Of a stretch of DNA of 64,000 nucleotides, positions 45,857 to 54,432 are shown one piece after another (position 1 is the stretch's first letter; every line of letters begins with the position of its first letter). The translations under genes were made by a program, and so were the position numbers. The stretch covers positions 496,001 through 560,000 of the forward strand of contig JAJGRE010000001.1 of the NCBI GenBank assembly GCA_021083345.1. The letters are read 5' to 3'. The notes under the pieces are model-generated. The model did no database searches and was not told where the DNA came from. It was given only the letters and a program-made list of their open reading frames with translations. Source of the stretch: Calditrichales bacterium MX18-03. Its GTDB lineage: Bacteria; Bacillota; Clostridia; Lutisporales; Lutisporaceae.

Positions 45857-46780
45857 CTATATATCCAGCTCTTTGTTGAATTTGTTGTAAACAGCAGTCA
45901 AAGAGATTAAAAAAATGCTGATAATGACGGAAACTGCCGCGGCCTTCGGGTAATCAAATTTCTCAAAGGCATATTTAAAAACCAGCTGCATGATTGAAAT
46001 CGATGCATTATTGGGACCGCCATTGGTCATGACCAATGGTTCATAGAGAATCTGAAAAACAGCGATAACCTGCAAGATGAGAAGTGTCCGGGCCAGGTTC
46101 CGAAGATTGGGTATGGTTACATGCCTGATTCGGTCCCAGATGCCGGCACCATCGATGATGGCTGCCTCGTACAGCTCAGGGTTGATCCCCTGAAGTGCTG
46201 CCAGATAGATCAGTGCGGTAGCACCTGCCGCTTTCCAGGTCATCGTTAAGACAATCAAGGGAATTGTCAATTTGGGATTACTAAGCCATACCATCGGCTC
46301 TATTCCGAATTGACCCAGAATGATATTAAGCACGCCCGTTTTGCCGGGCTTGAAGATGAAGCCCCACATCAAAACCGTTGCCAAGCCCGGTACCACGTTG
46401 GGGAAATAAATCCCCACCCTGAACAGGGATTTTGCATGAACCATCTCATTGATCAGGATAGCCAGGACGATAGGTACGAGGAAACCGATGACCAATGACC
46501 AGATCGTATAGGAAAAAGTATTTCTGACAGCAGGCAGAAAATCGGGATGGCGAAACACATCGATATAATTTTTGAAGCCGACAAATTCTATAAGTTTCAT
46601 CCCTTTGGCACTATAGAATGAAAGGCGTACACTTTCCAGCAGCGGTTCCCAAACAAAAAAAGCAAACAAAAGAAGTGTTGGCGCCATTACAAGCCATCCG
46701 CCCATGTTATGCTTCAGGTTTTCAGACATCTTGTACTTTGTTATTCTCTTTTTATTCACTTCAAGCATACGGTCAAGCAA
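45857..46780 (-). CDS. MalF-like ABC transporter permease
   Basis: 307 residues, six membrane helices, with the EAA-type loop LYEAAIIDGAGIWDRIRHVT before IPNLRN. It pairs with the MalG-like subunit to form the membrane channel. The TTG start at 46780 is 8 nt from GGAGGGGG; ATG 46768 is too far from it. It follows the binding-protein gene after a strong hairpin. Confidence 0.88.
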   Translation of the reverse strand: MLDRMLEVNKKRITKYKMSENLKHNMGGWLVMAPTLLLFAFFVWEPLLESVRLSFYSAKGMKLIEFVGFKNYIDVFRHPDFLPAVRNTFSYTIWSLVIGFLVPIVLAILINEMVHAKSLFRVGIYFPNVVPGLATVLMWGFIFKPGKTGVLNIILGQFGIEPMVWLSNPKLTIPLIVLTMTWKAAGATALIYLAALQGINPELYEAAIIDGAGIWDRIRHVTIPNLRNLARTLLILQVIAVFQILYEPLVMTNGGPNNASISIMQLVFKYAFEKFDYPKAAAVSVIISIFLISLTAVYNKFNKELDI

Positions 46781-46832
46781 CCGAGATTCCCCCTCCGGTT
46801 CTTTAATTTACTACAATGAAGCTACTTAGAGT

Positions 46833-46879
46833 ATACACCGTGAAAGTACAGAGCTCTCTTCCTTTCACGGTGTATACGA
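46833..46879. other. strong intergenic hairpin between binding-protein and permease genes
   Basis: Perfect 16-bp stem GTATACACCGTGAAAG / CTTTCACGGTGTATAC with a 15-nt loop and no clear T run. It is probably a 3'-end stabiliser or partial terminator for the binding-protein mRNA. Confidence 0.75.
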
Positions 46880-46901
46880 TAATCCTGATATCTACATTTT
46901 A

Positions 46902-48329
46902 TTACTTGTTCACCTGGCTGTCCAACAGGCTTTGGAGATTTGCATTTGCTGTATCCAACAGTTTTTGTACATTTGCGTTCTTATCGGTTATGACGGCCTG
47001 AAGCACTTTTGTCAATTCCGCATACATGTCCTGTGTGAGCTTCGGCTCTTCCAGGTGCAGATTGCCGTTTTGCTTCAGCTTCTCATAGTAGTCGTTGTAA
47101 AGTGCCATATCAATATTTGAATTCTTCGAAATGGCTTCCTGTTTTGCTTTTATGAATTCCGGATCGGTCCAGGCTGGGAAGTCGGGAATAACAGGGATTC
47201 CGGCTGTAACCTTGTTCTTTGCGTCATCTTCCATACCGGCTAAGGATTCCGGTGTTGTCACCGGTGCTTTGCCCATTACTTCGATATAGTTGAGCGCTGC
47301 TTTGACTTCTTCCGCCGTTGCTTTTGCCGAGAACATATACGGCGTACCGCCCATCAGGGAGTACTGTCCGCCCGGTCCGGCAGGCAGCGGCACAAGCGCA
47401 AGCTTCTTAACATCCAGCTTGTTGACCTGAGTTGGCTGGTTGACGGCGTCGTTGGCACCGATGTACATTGCAGCTTCGCCGGTTCCGAGGGCTTTGAAGC
47501 CTGTGCCCCAGTCTTCATTTGTCGGATCAGCTGTCAAGACATCATACTTCCATTTCAGGTCTTTAACAAAACTCATGGCTGCTACGTTTTCAGGAGAATT
47601 CAGCTGTGCAACCCATTTGCCGTCCTTCAACGCTTCCATCTGCGCGCCGAAAGCCCATGCGATGCTGGAGTAATGCCATCCGCCGGCGTTGTCTTTTGCC
47701 AGGATGCATATTCCGGCACTTCCTGTCTTATCCTTTATGGTCTTTGCACATTGTGCAAGCTCTTCCCAGGTCTTCGGGTACTGCGGGATGCCGTTGGCAT
47801 CGACGAGGCCTGCTTTTTCGAATAACTCAACATTCAGCATAAGTCCCAATGCGTAGCCGTCTCTTGGAATACCATAGATCTTTCCATCCTTGGACAGCAG
47901 TTCCCTTATGGTGGGGTTCATCGCGTTATCCCAGCCCAGTTCTTTGAGCTCGGCAGTAATGTCTTTTACAAATCCACCTTCAATCAGCTTCTGAGGTTCT
48001 GTGTACCAGGTTTCAAATACCGTAGGGAGATTGCCTGATTCGGCCAGGGAGACAAAGGTGTCGGTTGCATACTTGTAGTATGCAGGGACCACTTTAACGT
48101 TAGGATACTTGGAATTGAAGGTCTTTACCCAGTTTTCATGCATCTTGATATCATCGGCCAATGTATCTTCCGGCCAGATACCAAGCTTAAGTGTAATCTC
48201 TTCCGGTGTTGGCTCCGGTGTAGCTGCCGGTGCGGCGGTTTCGGTGTTGCTCTTCGCACAGCCTGCCAACAATGACAGCATCGTTAACAATAAAACCAAG
48301 GAAATGAGTCTCAGAATACCCTTCTTCAT
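46902..48329 (-). CDS. family 1 extracellular solute-binding lipoprotein (MalE-like)
   Basis: 475 residues. Lipoprotein signal ending LSLLAGC, a Thr/Pro/Ala-rich linker, then a type-II binding fold with TDTFVSLAESGNLPTVFETW, GKIYGIPRDGYALGLMLNVE and KALGTGEAAMYIGAND. It binds an oligosaccharide for the MalFG-like permeases. With the two GH65 enzymes and pgmB it forms an uptake-and-phosphorolysis operon for alpha-glucosides. Expression is likely repressed by the adjacent LacI protein. Confidence 0.9.
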   Translation of the reverse strand: MKKGILRLISLVLLLTMLSLLAGCAKSNTETAAPAATPEPTPEEITLKLGIWPEDTLADDIKMHENWVKTFNSKYPNVKVVPAYYKYATDTFVSLAESGNLPTVFETWYTEPQKLIEGGFVKDITAELKELGWDNAMNPTIRELLSKDGKIYGIPRDGYALGLMLNVELFEKAGLVDANGIPQYPKTWEELAQCAKTIKDKTGSAGICILAKDNAGGWHYSSIAWAFGAQMEALKDGKWVAQLNSPENVAAMSFVKDLKWKYDVLTADPTNEDWGTGFKALGTGEAAMYIGANDAVNQPTQVNKLDVKKLALVPLPAGPGGQYSLMGGTPYMFSAKATAEEVKAALNYIEVMGKAPVTTPESLAGMEDDAKNKVTAGIPVIPDFPAWTDPEFIKAKQEAISKNSNIDMALYNDYYEKLKQNGNLHLEEPKLTQDMYAELTKVLQAVITDKNANVQKLLDTANANLQSLLDSQVNK

Positions 48330-48361
48330 ACAACTTCCCCCTTACAAATTTTATATGCAAG

Positions 48362-48409
48362 GTTTAACGTTAAACAAACAAGTATAAAAATAAGGTTTAA
48401 CGTTTAACC
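48362..48409. promoter_or_regulatory. two LacI-type operators upstream of the alpha-glucoside operon
   Basis: GTTTAACGTTAAAC (48362-48375) is a perfect palindrome with a central CG. GGTTTAACGTTTAACC (48394-48409) is a near-perfect second site. Their centres are 33 bp apart, about three helical turns. They lie between the binding-protein start and the lacI stop. No unambiguous -35/-10 pair could be placed. Confidence 0.75.
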
Positions 48410-48475
48410 TATTTTTACTATAAGCTTTTTCCCATTGTTTGTCAATATGAGCCTTGCATTATTTATGAATGAAAT

Positions 48476-49501
48476 TTAAATTGCCGGGTGACGGATATCC
48501 TTGACGCTATGTCTTTCCACCAGCTTAACCGGCAATGTAATGTTGTTGCTTGCGATGGGAAAGCCTTCTATTACCCGGATCAGTGATTCCGCCGCCATTT
48601 TGCCTTTTTCCTGGGTATCCTGGTGGATCGTGGTTAACCTGGGCGCCGTTAGCGAGCTGATATACAGATCATCAAAACCGACCACAGAAAAGTCATCGGG
48701 TACCCGCTTCCCCTTTTCGTTGAGTCCGGAAATGATCCCGGCAGCCAATATGTCAGCAGTTGCAAATATGGCGGATACGTCGGATCTGCTGCTTAATTTG
48801 TGTCCAAGGCCAATGCCCTCGGTAATGGTGATTTCCTGCTGGTAAACATTCTTGCTTTCAAAGGGGATATCGGCCTCCTTCAATGCTTGCTTGTAACCTT
48901 TGAACCTTTCTTCCACGACACCGTTATGCTTGATGATCGGCGAAGCAAAGACAATATGCCGATGACCCTTATCAATCAGGTATTTAGTGGCCATATAACC
49001 GCCATTGCAGTCCTCCAATCCGATGTTCAGCACCTTCCGGTTATCTATATAACTGTCAACCAATACAAAAGGTACGCCGGCATTCATCAGCTTCTCAAAG
49101 AAATCATCCTGAAACAGGCCGGTTAAAATCAAACCGTCCATATTCCAGTTGCGCAGCAGGGAAAACAGTTCATCCTCGTTGTAGACGGTACGGATCATCA
49201 GGTAATAGCCTTTTTCACGGAGCTTCTTTTCGATACCGTCAATGACAACGCTGTGAAAAGGGTCCGAAATGAAGTTGCCGCTTTTCTCCGGCACTACCCG
49301 GTTTATCACCCCTATAATTTTCGACAGCTTGTTGACCAATGACCTGGCTGTCATATTGGGAATATAATTGTTTTTCTCAATGATCATTTTTATTTTTTCA
49401 ACGGTTTCCGGTGCAACACGCTTATAATTCCCGTGAATGACGTTTGAAACGGACGTAACACTTACATTCGCTTCTTTTGCAATATCCTTCAGTGTAACCA
49501 T
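48476..49501 (-). CDS. LacI-family transcriptional regulator
   Basis: 341 residues. The N-terminal LacI helix-turn-helix reads TLKDIAKEANVSVTSVSNVI, followed by the hinge helix NMTARSLVNK and an effector domain with GLILTGLFQDDFFEKLMNAG, SAIFATADILAAGIISGLNE and VVGFDDLYISSLTAPRLTTI. It probably represses the downstream oligosaccharide operon through the palindromes at 48362-48409 and is relieved by the sugar or a phosphorylase product. Both genes run in the same direction. Confidence 0.92.
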   Translation of the reverse strand: MVTLKDIAKEANVSVTSVSNVIHGNYKRVAPETVEKIKMIIEKNNYIPNMTARSLVNKLSKIIGVINRVVPEKSGNFISDPFHSVVIDGIEKKLREKGYYLMIRTVYNEDELFSLLRNWNMDGLILTGLFQDDFFEKLMNAGVPFVLVDSYIDNRKVLNIGLEDCNGGYMATKYLIDKGHRHIVFASPIIKHNGVVEERFKGYKQALKEADIPFESKNVYQQEITITEGIGLGHKLSSRSDVSAIFATADILAAGIISGLNEKGKRVPDDFSVVGFDDLYISSLTAPRLTTIHQDTQEKGKMAAESLIRVIEGFPIASNNITLPVKLVERHSVKDIRHPAI

Positions 49502-49524
49502 ATCTATTCCCCCTCAACCGGTTT

Positions 49525-49685
49525 AGTACTCTGTTAACCCTAATTCTATATATTATCGCCGGTTAAATTTCCGTAGTACTACGTTGTCGTCACTCGCAAT
49601 ACATAGAGTATTACTCACTCCTCCGTCTTGTTCTACGAAAATTTTCCTCGCCGAGTAGTACATAGTTTAGAGTTAACAGAGTACT
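49525..49685. repeat. 161-bp element with near-identical terminal inverted repeats
   Basis: Left end 49525-49543 and right end 49667-49685 are 19-bp inverted repeats with one mismatch (core AGTACTCTGTTAAC / GTTAACAGAGTACT). Inside are a second nested pair (49565-49576 with 49634-49645, one mismatch) and the palindrome CGTAGTACTACG (49572-49583). No coding frame. It overlaps the lacI promoter region. The layout is like a miniature inverted-repeat element; no target duplication was evident. Confidence 0.5.
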
Positions 49686-49710
49686 TGGTGCAGATTTGTC
49701 CTGTTATTCC

Positions 49711-49762
49711 AAATAGTACCTTTTTGGCGGCAAAAAAACAACCCCCTGCCAAGCCGTATTTC
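49711..49762. repeat. direct repeat copy 1 flanking the GHL10 gene
   Basis: About 52 bp, closely similar to 53169-53220 (shared blocks AATACC-like, CAAAAAAACAACCCCC and CAAGCCGT). It lies upstream of the GHL10 gene, in the same 366-bp gap as the inverted-repeat element. Confidence 0.6.
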
Positions 49763-49867
49763 CCAGCTGACCGTTTCCCAAAAAAGGACCGTATGCTATA
49801 ATCAGACTTGACACCTTACTCCAATTAAGGCCGTTGTTTTAATTTAAATGAAAAGGAGTCTGTATAC

Positions 49868-52800
49868 ATGAGGTTTATTCATCGCACTATAAGCATGTTT
49901 TTCATATTTGCTGTTCTCTTTATGGGTCAGAATGCATACGCTTCTTCCACCGGCCATTCCTATGACACGGCTGCAATTGTTTTTGACGATAATACAGCAT
50001 ACCCGGTAGGTGTGCTCGATGCCCAAGGAAAAGAAGGGCAAATCACCATTTATACCCGGAATTATGGGGAACGGACCAGGCCTTTTACTGCCGGCACCTC
50101 TGAGTATATTGTCGCAGATAATATTGTTGTGTATATAAATACCGATGGGGAGAGGGGCACGTACATTCCCTCCGGCGGCTATGTCGTTTCATGTTCGGAC
50201 CTTGATACCGGTATTTCAGACAGAATGCATATCGGTGCCGGGTTAGAGCTAATAAACTATGCTCTTCCTGACATGCCCGACATGTATTTTGAACTGGACG
50301 GCATGGTGGTGCCCGTTGACCATTCCGATTCTCAAAGAGGAGCCGGAGAGGCCGTCCTTTACACGCCGGCTTACGGCGAATCTACAGAAACAAATGCATG
50401 GGGCCTGGAATTAACAATTGTAGATAACGTAATATACCGGATTACCTCTATGAAAAAGGTGAACAACGTTTGGGCAGATAACAATTCGTCAATACCGCCC
50501 AATGGCGTAGTCGTATCTATTCATACAGCCAGCCCCTATTACGGCAAATTGCTTGAAAAAGCAAAGCTAGGCGGTTCAATCCTTATCGACCAGGGCAATA
50601 CGATATTTTATCACGCAGGCAAAAGCACTTATGCCGCCTACAACCCCATATCACTGACGGATAATCCCCAAGCCTGGGACGAGAATAACGGCAAGCCTTA
50701 TGAAAGCTTTAGAGGTCCCAATCAGCTGGTTATTTATGACAGCAGCTATGGCAGCCATACCGGGACGAACCCCTTCGGCTACGAGGTTGCCGTAAATGCT
50801 TGGGGCAGCATCATCAAGACAGGCGGGAACGATTCGGAGATTCCAGAAGGCGGCTATGTGATCTCCGGACACGGCAATAAATTGAAATGGCTTCAAAAGT
50901 ATGCCCTCATCGGTCAAAAAGTCCTTATAAACAGGGACAAGCAGGAAATTGCGATTATTTTCACGCCTCAATCCTATGTGGATATGGCGGCCGGCAACCT
51001 GGGCCTGACGCAAGACCGTCTGACTCTGGCAAAAAAACAGTTGTTGGATATTCCCTATGAGGACATACAGGGAAAGATCGATAAAACTGTAGAGAAGCTG
51101 AAAGCGTTGCAGCTGAAGGTTGACCGAATGCAGTTCGAAGGCCTGGTTGATGAAGCTGCAGCCATACAGGCTGAGACACTGGACACTTATTACATGACCT
51201 ATGAGTCAAAAAAAGTTGAAGACAGGGCGGTCTGGCTGAGACCCCGAGAAACTTGCATTGAAGAGATAAGAATCCGGCTTGACAGGCTGAAAGAATTGAA
51301 TATAAACACCGTTTATCTGGAAACCTATTGGAACGGCTATGCCATTTACCCCACCGGCAGCTCATTGTTGCAGCATAACCCATTATTCAATGGGTTGGAT
51401 GTGCTGGATGCATACATAAAGGAAGCTCACAGCAGGGACATGACGTTGCATGCCTGGGTTGAAGATTTCCTGACAGACCTGCCACTTGCTGAAAAAAAGC
51501 CCCAATGGCTGGCAGTCAGCAGGAAGGGTGACAGATACTTTCTGGAAAACGGGATAACCAAGTATTATTTCCTGAATCCTGCCTTACCGGAAGTGCGCAG
51601 CTTTCTATCCAAGTTCTATACGTCGCTGGTAAAAACATATGCCCTTGACGGCATACAGTTTGACTACTTGAGATATCCCCATTCAGGAGATTACACCAAT
51701 GACTTCGGATACGACAGCTATACCAGGCAGCTTTTTAAGAGCTTTACCGGCACTGATCCGGCAGCCTTGAAGCCGGGTGATGCATTATGGGAAAAGTGGT
51801 GTGCGTACAGGACTTATCTCATAAGCTCTTTTGCCTATGAAACCTTTACTGAAATCAAAGCCCTGAAGTCTGATGTCCGGATATCGGCAGCTGTTTGGCC
51901 GGACTATGACAAAACTCTGACAGATATATTCCAGGATCCGCGGTCCTGGGTTGCGGGAGATTATATCAATAACCTGATTTCAATGTCTTATTATCTTAAC
52001 GAGGCCCCTGTTGTGGATGACGCGATAAAGACACAAGCTTTCGCAAAAGGGCACGCTCAGGTTACTTCCGGAATTGCGACACTGACTAAAGTGCCGCAGG
52101 CCATCCTTCTGAGACAGGTTGATGCCGTCAGGTCGGCTGATGTAAATGGAATCGGGATCTTTGAATTTGAGTCGCTGTTCAGAGGTGGTTACGACGTCCC
52201 TTTAAAACGCGGTGCCTTCCGAACCCCTGCTGTCATAACCCATAAGGATCCCGAGCTATCTTTAACCGTTTTGCTCAATGATATGACCCGGAAGATAAAT
52301 GAGATTTATGTCCCTTTCGGTGGTATGGATGCAGAGCGGGCGGGTTTGTATGAAAAAAAGATAGGAGAAATCAATATCGATTTTGGTGATGTGAAAGCTG
52401 GTAGAAGCAGAGCTGCCAACATAAAAAGCCACACCATAGACATACTGAACGCAGTAAATCATGATATCGGCCTGAATGAGCATGTCAAAAACCGTATGAT
52501 CTCCGACTTGAATAATGCGGTAAGCATACTGGAAGCTTTCAATTCAGGCCTCCGTTTTGTGGAAAACCTCGTTGTAATGGGATTCCAGGCGGAGCTGGCG
52601 CTGGAAGCCCTGAAAAGCGGCAATGAGACACCCGTCAGGATAAAGGCAGTTCTCAACAATGGTACTTGCATCTATCTTGACAGCAAGTACTATACAATAA
52701 AGTCCGACAATCCAGAATCACTTGAGATAAAAGACGGCATGGTGAGGTACATTGCCGGTCATGGCGCGGCATCAATCCAAATTGCGGTTTCGGATGCATT

Positions 52801-53164
52801 TCCTATTACCCTTGCCGGTGGTTTAAACAGAAATTTCGAGTTCACAATGGATCCCGGGATGATGGCTTTGGTAGAAAATGCAGCACATGGCTGCTTGACC
52901 GCATCGGAAATCTCTTATACGGGTGTGAGGCTTGACTGGCGGGGTAAGGTAGTCGATTCCAATATAGCCGGGTATATCGTTTACCGAAACGGCACACAAA
53001 TTGCCGGCGTTACTGCTGAAACCTTCAAGGACGGGGACCTGGAGGCCGATACGGAATATACGTACGAGATACACGGCTTTGATGCATTCGGCAAGGTTAT
53101 CTATTTGAGCAACCAGATTCATATAAAAACAAAAGCTCCGTTCCTGATTTCTTCTTTACATTGA
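49868..53164 (+). CDS. secreted GHL10 (DUF187) glycoside hydrolase-like protein with FN3 domain
   Basis: 1098 residues. Signal peptide about 1-25. Residues about 50-350 hold three diverged repeats, each with a YG motif, a central hydrophobic strand and an IPxxGYVxS-like end (IPSGGYVVS, IPPNGVVVS, IPEGGYVIS). A helical linker follows, then the GHL10 barrel (about 455-780) with AVWLRPRETC, NINTVYLETYWNGYA and DGIQFDYLRYP. A helical segment and a C-terminal fibronectin type III domain (about 1010-1092) complete it. Relatives include E. coli DigH/YddW, which cuts denuded peptidoglycan glycans, so a wall or glycan substrate is likely. The start follows AAAAGGAG. Confidence 0.85.
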   Translation: MRFIHRTISMFFIFAVLFMGQNAYASSTGHSYDTAAIVFDDNTAYPVGVLDAQGKEGQITIYTRNYGERTRPFTAGTSEYIVADNIVVYINTDGERGTYIPSGGYVVSCSDLDTGISDRMHIGAGLELINYALPDMPDMYFELDGMVVPVDHSDSQRGAGEAVLYTPAYGESTETNAWGLELTIVDNVIYRITSMKKVNNVWADNNSSIPPNGVVVSIHTASPYYGKLLEKAKLGGSILIDQGNTIFYHAGKSTYAAYNPISLTDNPQAWDENNGKPYESFRGPNQLVIYDSSYGSHTGTNPFGYEVAVNAWGSIIKTGGNDSEIPEGGYVISGHGNKLKWLQKYALIGQKVLINRDKQEIAIIFTPQSYVDMAAGNLGLTQDRLTLAKKQLLDIPYEDIQGKIDKTVEKLKALQLKVDRMQFEGLVDEAAAIQAETLDTYYMTYESKKVEDRAVWLRPRETCIEEIRIRLDRLKELNINTVYLETYWNGYAIYPTGSSLLQHNPLFNGLDVLDAYIKEAHSRDMTLHAWVEDFLTDLPLAEKKPQWLAVSRKGDRYFLENGITKYYFLNPALPEVRSFLSKFYTSLVKTYALDGIQFDYLRYPHSGDYTNDFGYDSYTRQLFKSFTGTDPAALKPGDALWEKWCAYRTYLISSFAYETFTEIKALKSDVRISAAVWPDYDKTLTDIFQDPRSWVAGDYINNLISMSYYLNEAPVVDDAIKTQAFAKGHAQVTSGIATLTKVPQAILLRQVDAVRSADVNGIGIFEFESLFRGGYDVPLKRGAFRTPAVITHKDPELSLTVLLNDMTRKINEIYVPFGGMDAERAGLYEKKIGEINIDFGDVKAGRSRAANIKSHTIDILNAVNHDIGLNEHVKNRMISDLNNAVSILEAFNSGLRFVENLVVMGFQAELALEALKSGNETPVRIKAVLNNGTCIYLDSKYYTIKSDNPESLEIKDGMVRYIAGHGAASIQIAVSDAFPITLAGGLNRNFEFTMDPGMMALVENAAHGCLTASEISYTGVRLDWRGKVVDSNIAGYIVYRNGTQIAGVTAETFKDGDLEADTEYTYEIHGFDAFGKVIYLSNQIHIKTKAPFLISSLH

Positions 53165-53168
53165 TCCT

Positions 53169-53220
53169 AAATAATACCTTTTGGGGGCTGCAAAAAAAAC
53201 AACCCCCGTCAAGCCGTTTA
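53169..53220. repeat. direct repeat copy 2 flanking the GHL10 gene
   Basis: Similar to 49711-49762. It contains GGGGGCTGCAAAAAAAACAA before CCCCC, which can form a G5/C5 stem. It begins five bases after the GHL10 stop. Confidence 0.6.
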
Positions 53221-53300
53221 CCTTCATTTTGGGTTCGGCTATCTGGGGGAAGCTTGTATGCTGCCTTTCACTTAGCAGTTCGTTGAGACCTTCCTTCGGT

Positions 53301-54341
53301 TTATTTGATCCGGATAACTGCCTTGACCACGTCCCTGGCATTATTCACCACAAAATCAAAGGCTTCCTTGGTATTTTCGAAGTCAAACGCGTGGCTGACA
53401 ATATCCTTGACATTGATGGCGCCGCTGGCAATCGCATTGATGGCGACAGGATAAAGGTTTCTATACCGGAAGATGGTCTTCATCTGCCCCTCTTTGCTCA
53501 TCAGCTTCATAAAGTTGAATTCGACCTCGTCCTTGGCAGTCATGCCTACAAGAACGATGGTACCGCCGATCCTGAGCACATCTGCGGTCTGCTTGACTGT
53601 TACCTCAGCTGCTGCCGTATCAATGACCACATGGGCCCCTTTTCCTTCAGTAATCTCAGCGATTGACTTGACGACATCGGCTTCCTTCGGGTTGATGACA
53701 TGGGTCGCACCTAGCTTTACAGCCGTTTTCAGCCTGTTTTCCAGTACATCCACAGTAATGACCTTTGAAGCGCCTTTTGCCTTGCAGGCCAATAATGTCA
53801 CCAGACCGATGCAGCCTGAACCGTAAATGACAACAGTATCCCCAAGCTTTACACCGCCTACGTTGGCAGCATGGAGGCCCACGGCCAGGGGCTCAACCAG
53901 CGCGCCCTCGACATTGGATACGTTTTCAGGCAGCTTGAAGCACATATCTTCGGGATGGGTCACATAATTGGTAAGCACACCATGATAAGGTGGTGTTGCA
54001 AAAAATTCTACATCCGGGCAAAGGTTATACCGGCCTTCCTTGCAGAACTCGCATTTTCCGCAGGTTTTGCCGGGTTCCAGTGCAACACGGTCGCCCACCT
54101 TCAGGTTTTTGACGCCGCTGCCTATTTCCACGACTTCACCGGCGCACTCATGCCCTAGTACAAAGTCGCCTTCTACAACGAAATCACCGATTCTGCCGTG
54201 CTGGTAGTAATGGACGTCTGAGCCGCAGATACCCACTGCATCTACCTTGATCAGAACTTCCTTTTCCTTTGGGGCGGGCATCGGCACGTCCTTCCAAATC
54301 ATCTGGTTGGTGCCATGCATGAAAATGGCTTTATTGCTCAT
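53301..54341 (-). CDS. zinc-dependent polyol dehydrogenase (sorbitol/xylitol type)
   Basis: 346 residues, medium-chain dehydrogenase. The catalytic zinc region is VGICGSDVHYYQHGRIG and GHECAGEV, the structural zinc cysteines are CGKCEFCKEGRYNLC, and the NAD-binding Rossmann motif is YGSGCIGLVT with Asp at the end of the next strand (VITVDVLENR), favouring NAD. It oxidises a sugar alcohol to a ketose. The start follows AAGGAGG. It closes the second RbsABC-like operon, so a polyol or related compound is a plausible import substrate; this is inferred from position. Confidence 0.9.
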   Translation of the reverse strand: MSNKAIFMHGTNQMIWKDVPMPAPKEKEVLIKVDAVGICGSDVHYYQHGRIGDFVVEGDFVLGHECAGEVVEIGSGVKNLKVGDRVALEPGKTCGKCEFCKEGRYNLCPDVEFFATPPYHGVLTNYVTHPEDMCFKLPENVSNVEGALVEPLAVGLHAANVGGVKLGDTVVIYGSGCIGLVTLLACKAKGASKVITVDVLENRLKTAVKLGATHVINPKEADVVKSIAEITEGKGAHVVIDTAAAEVTVKQTADVLRIGGTIVLVGMTAKDEVEFNFMKLMSKEGQMKTIFRYRNLYPVAINAIASGAINVKDIVSHAFDFENTKEAFDFVVNNARDVVKAVIRIK

Positions 54342-54377
54342 TGATTTAACCTCCTTAATAAATCAGTCAGTATGAAA

Positions 54378-54408
54378 TGGTACGCGGATTTTTTCAATCC
54401 GCGTACCA
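54378..54408. other. strong intergenic hairpin after the second sugar-binding gene
   Basis: Perfect 13-bp stem TGGTACGCGGATT / AATCCGCGTACCA with a 5-nt loop. It sits between the binding-protein and dehydrogenase genes and lacks a following T run on the minus strand. Confidence 0.7.
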
Positions 54409-54432
54409 AAGATTCAGCTTATGAGAGCTATC

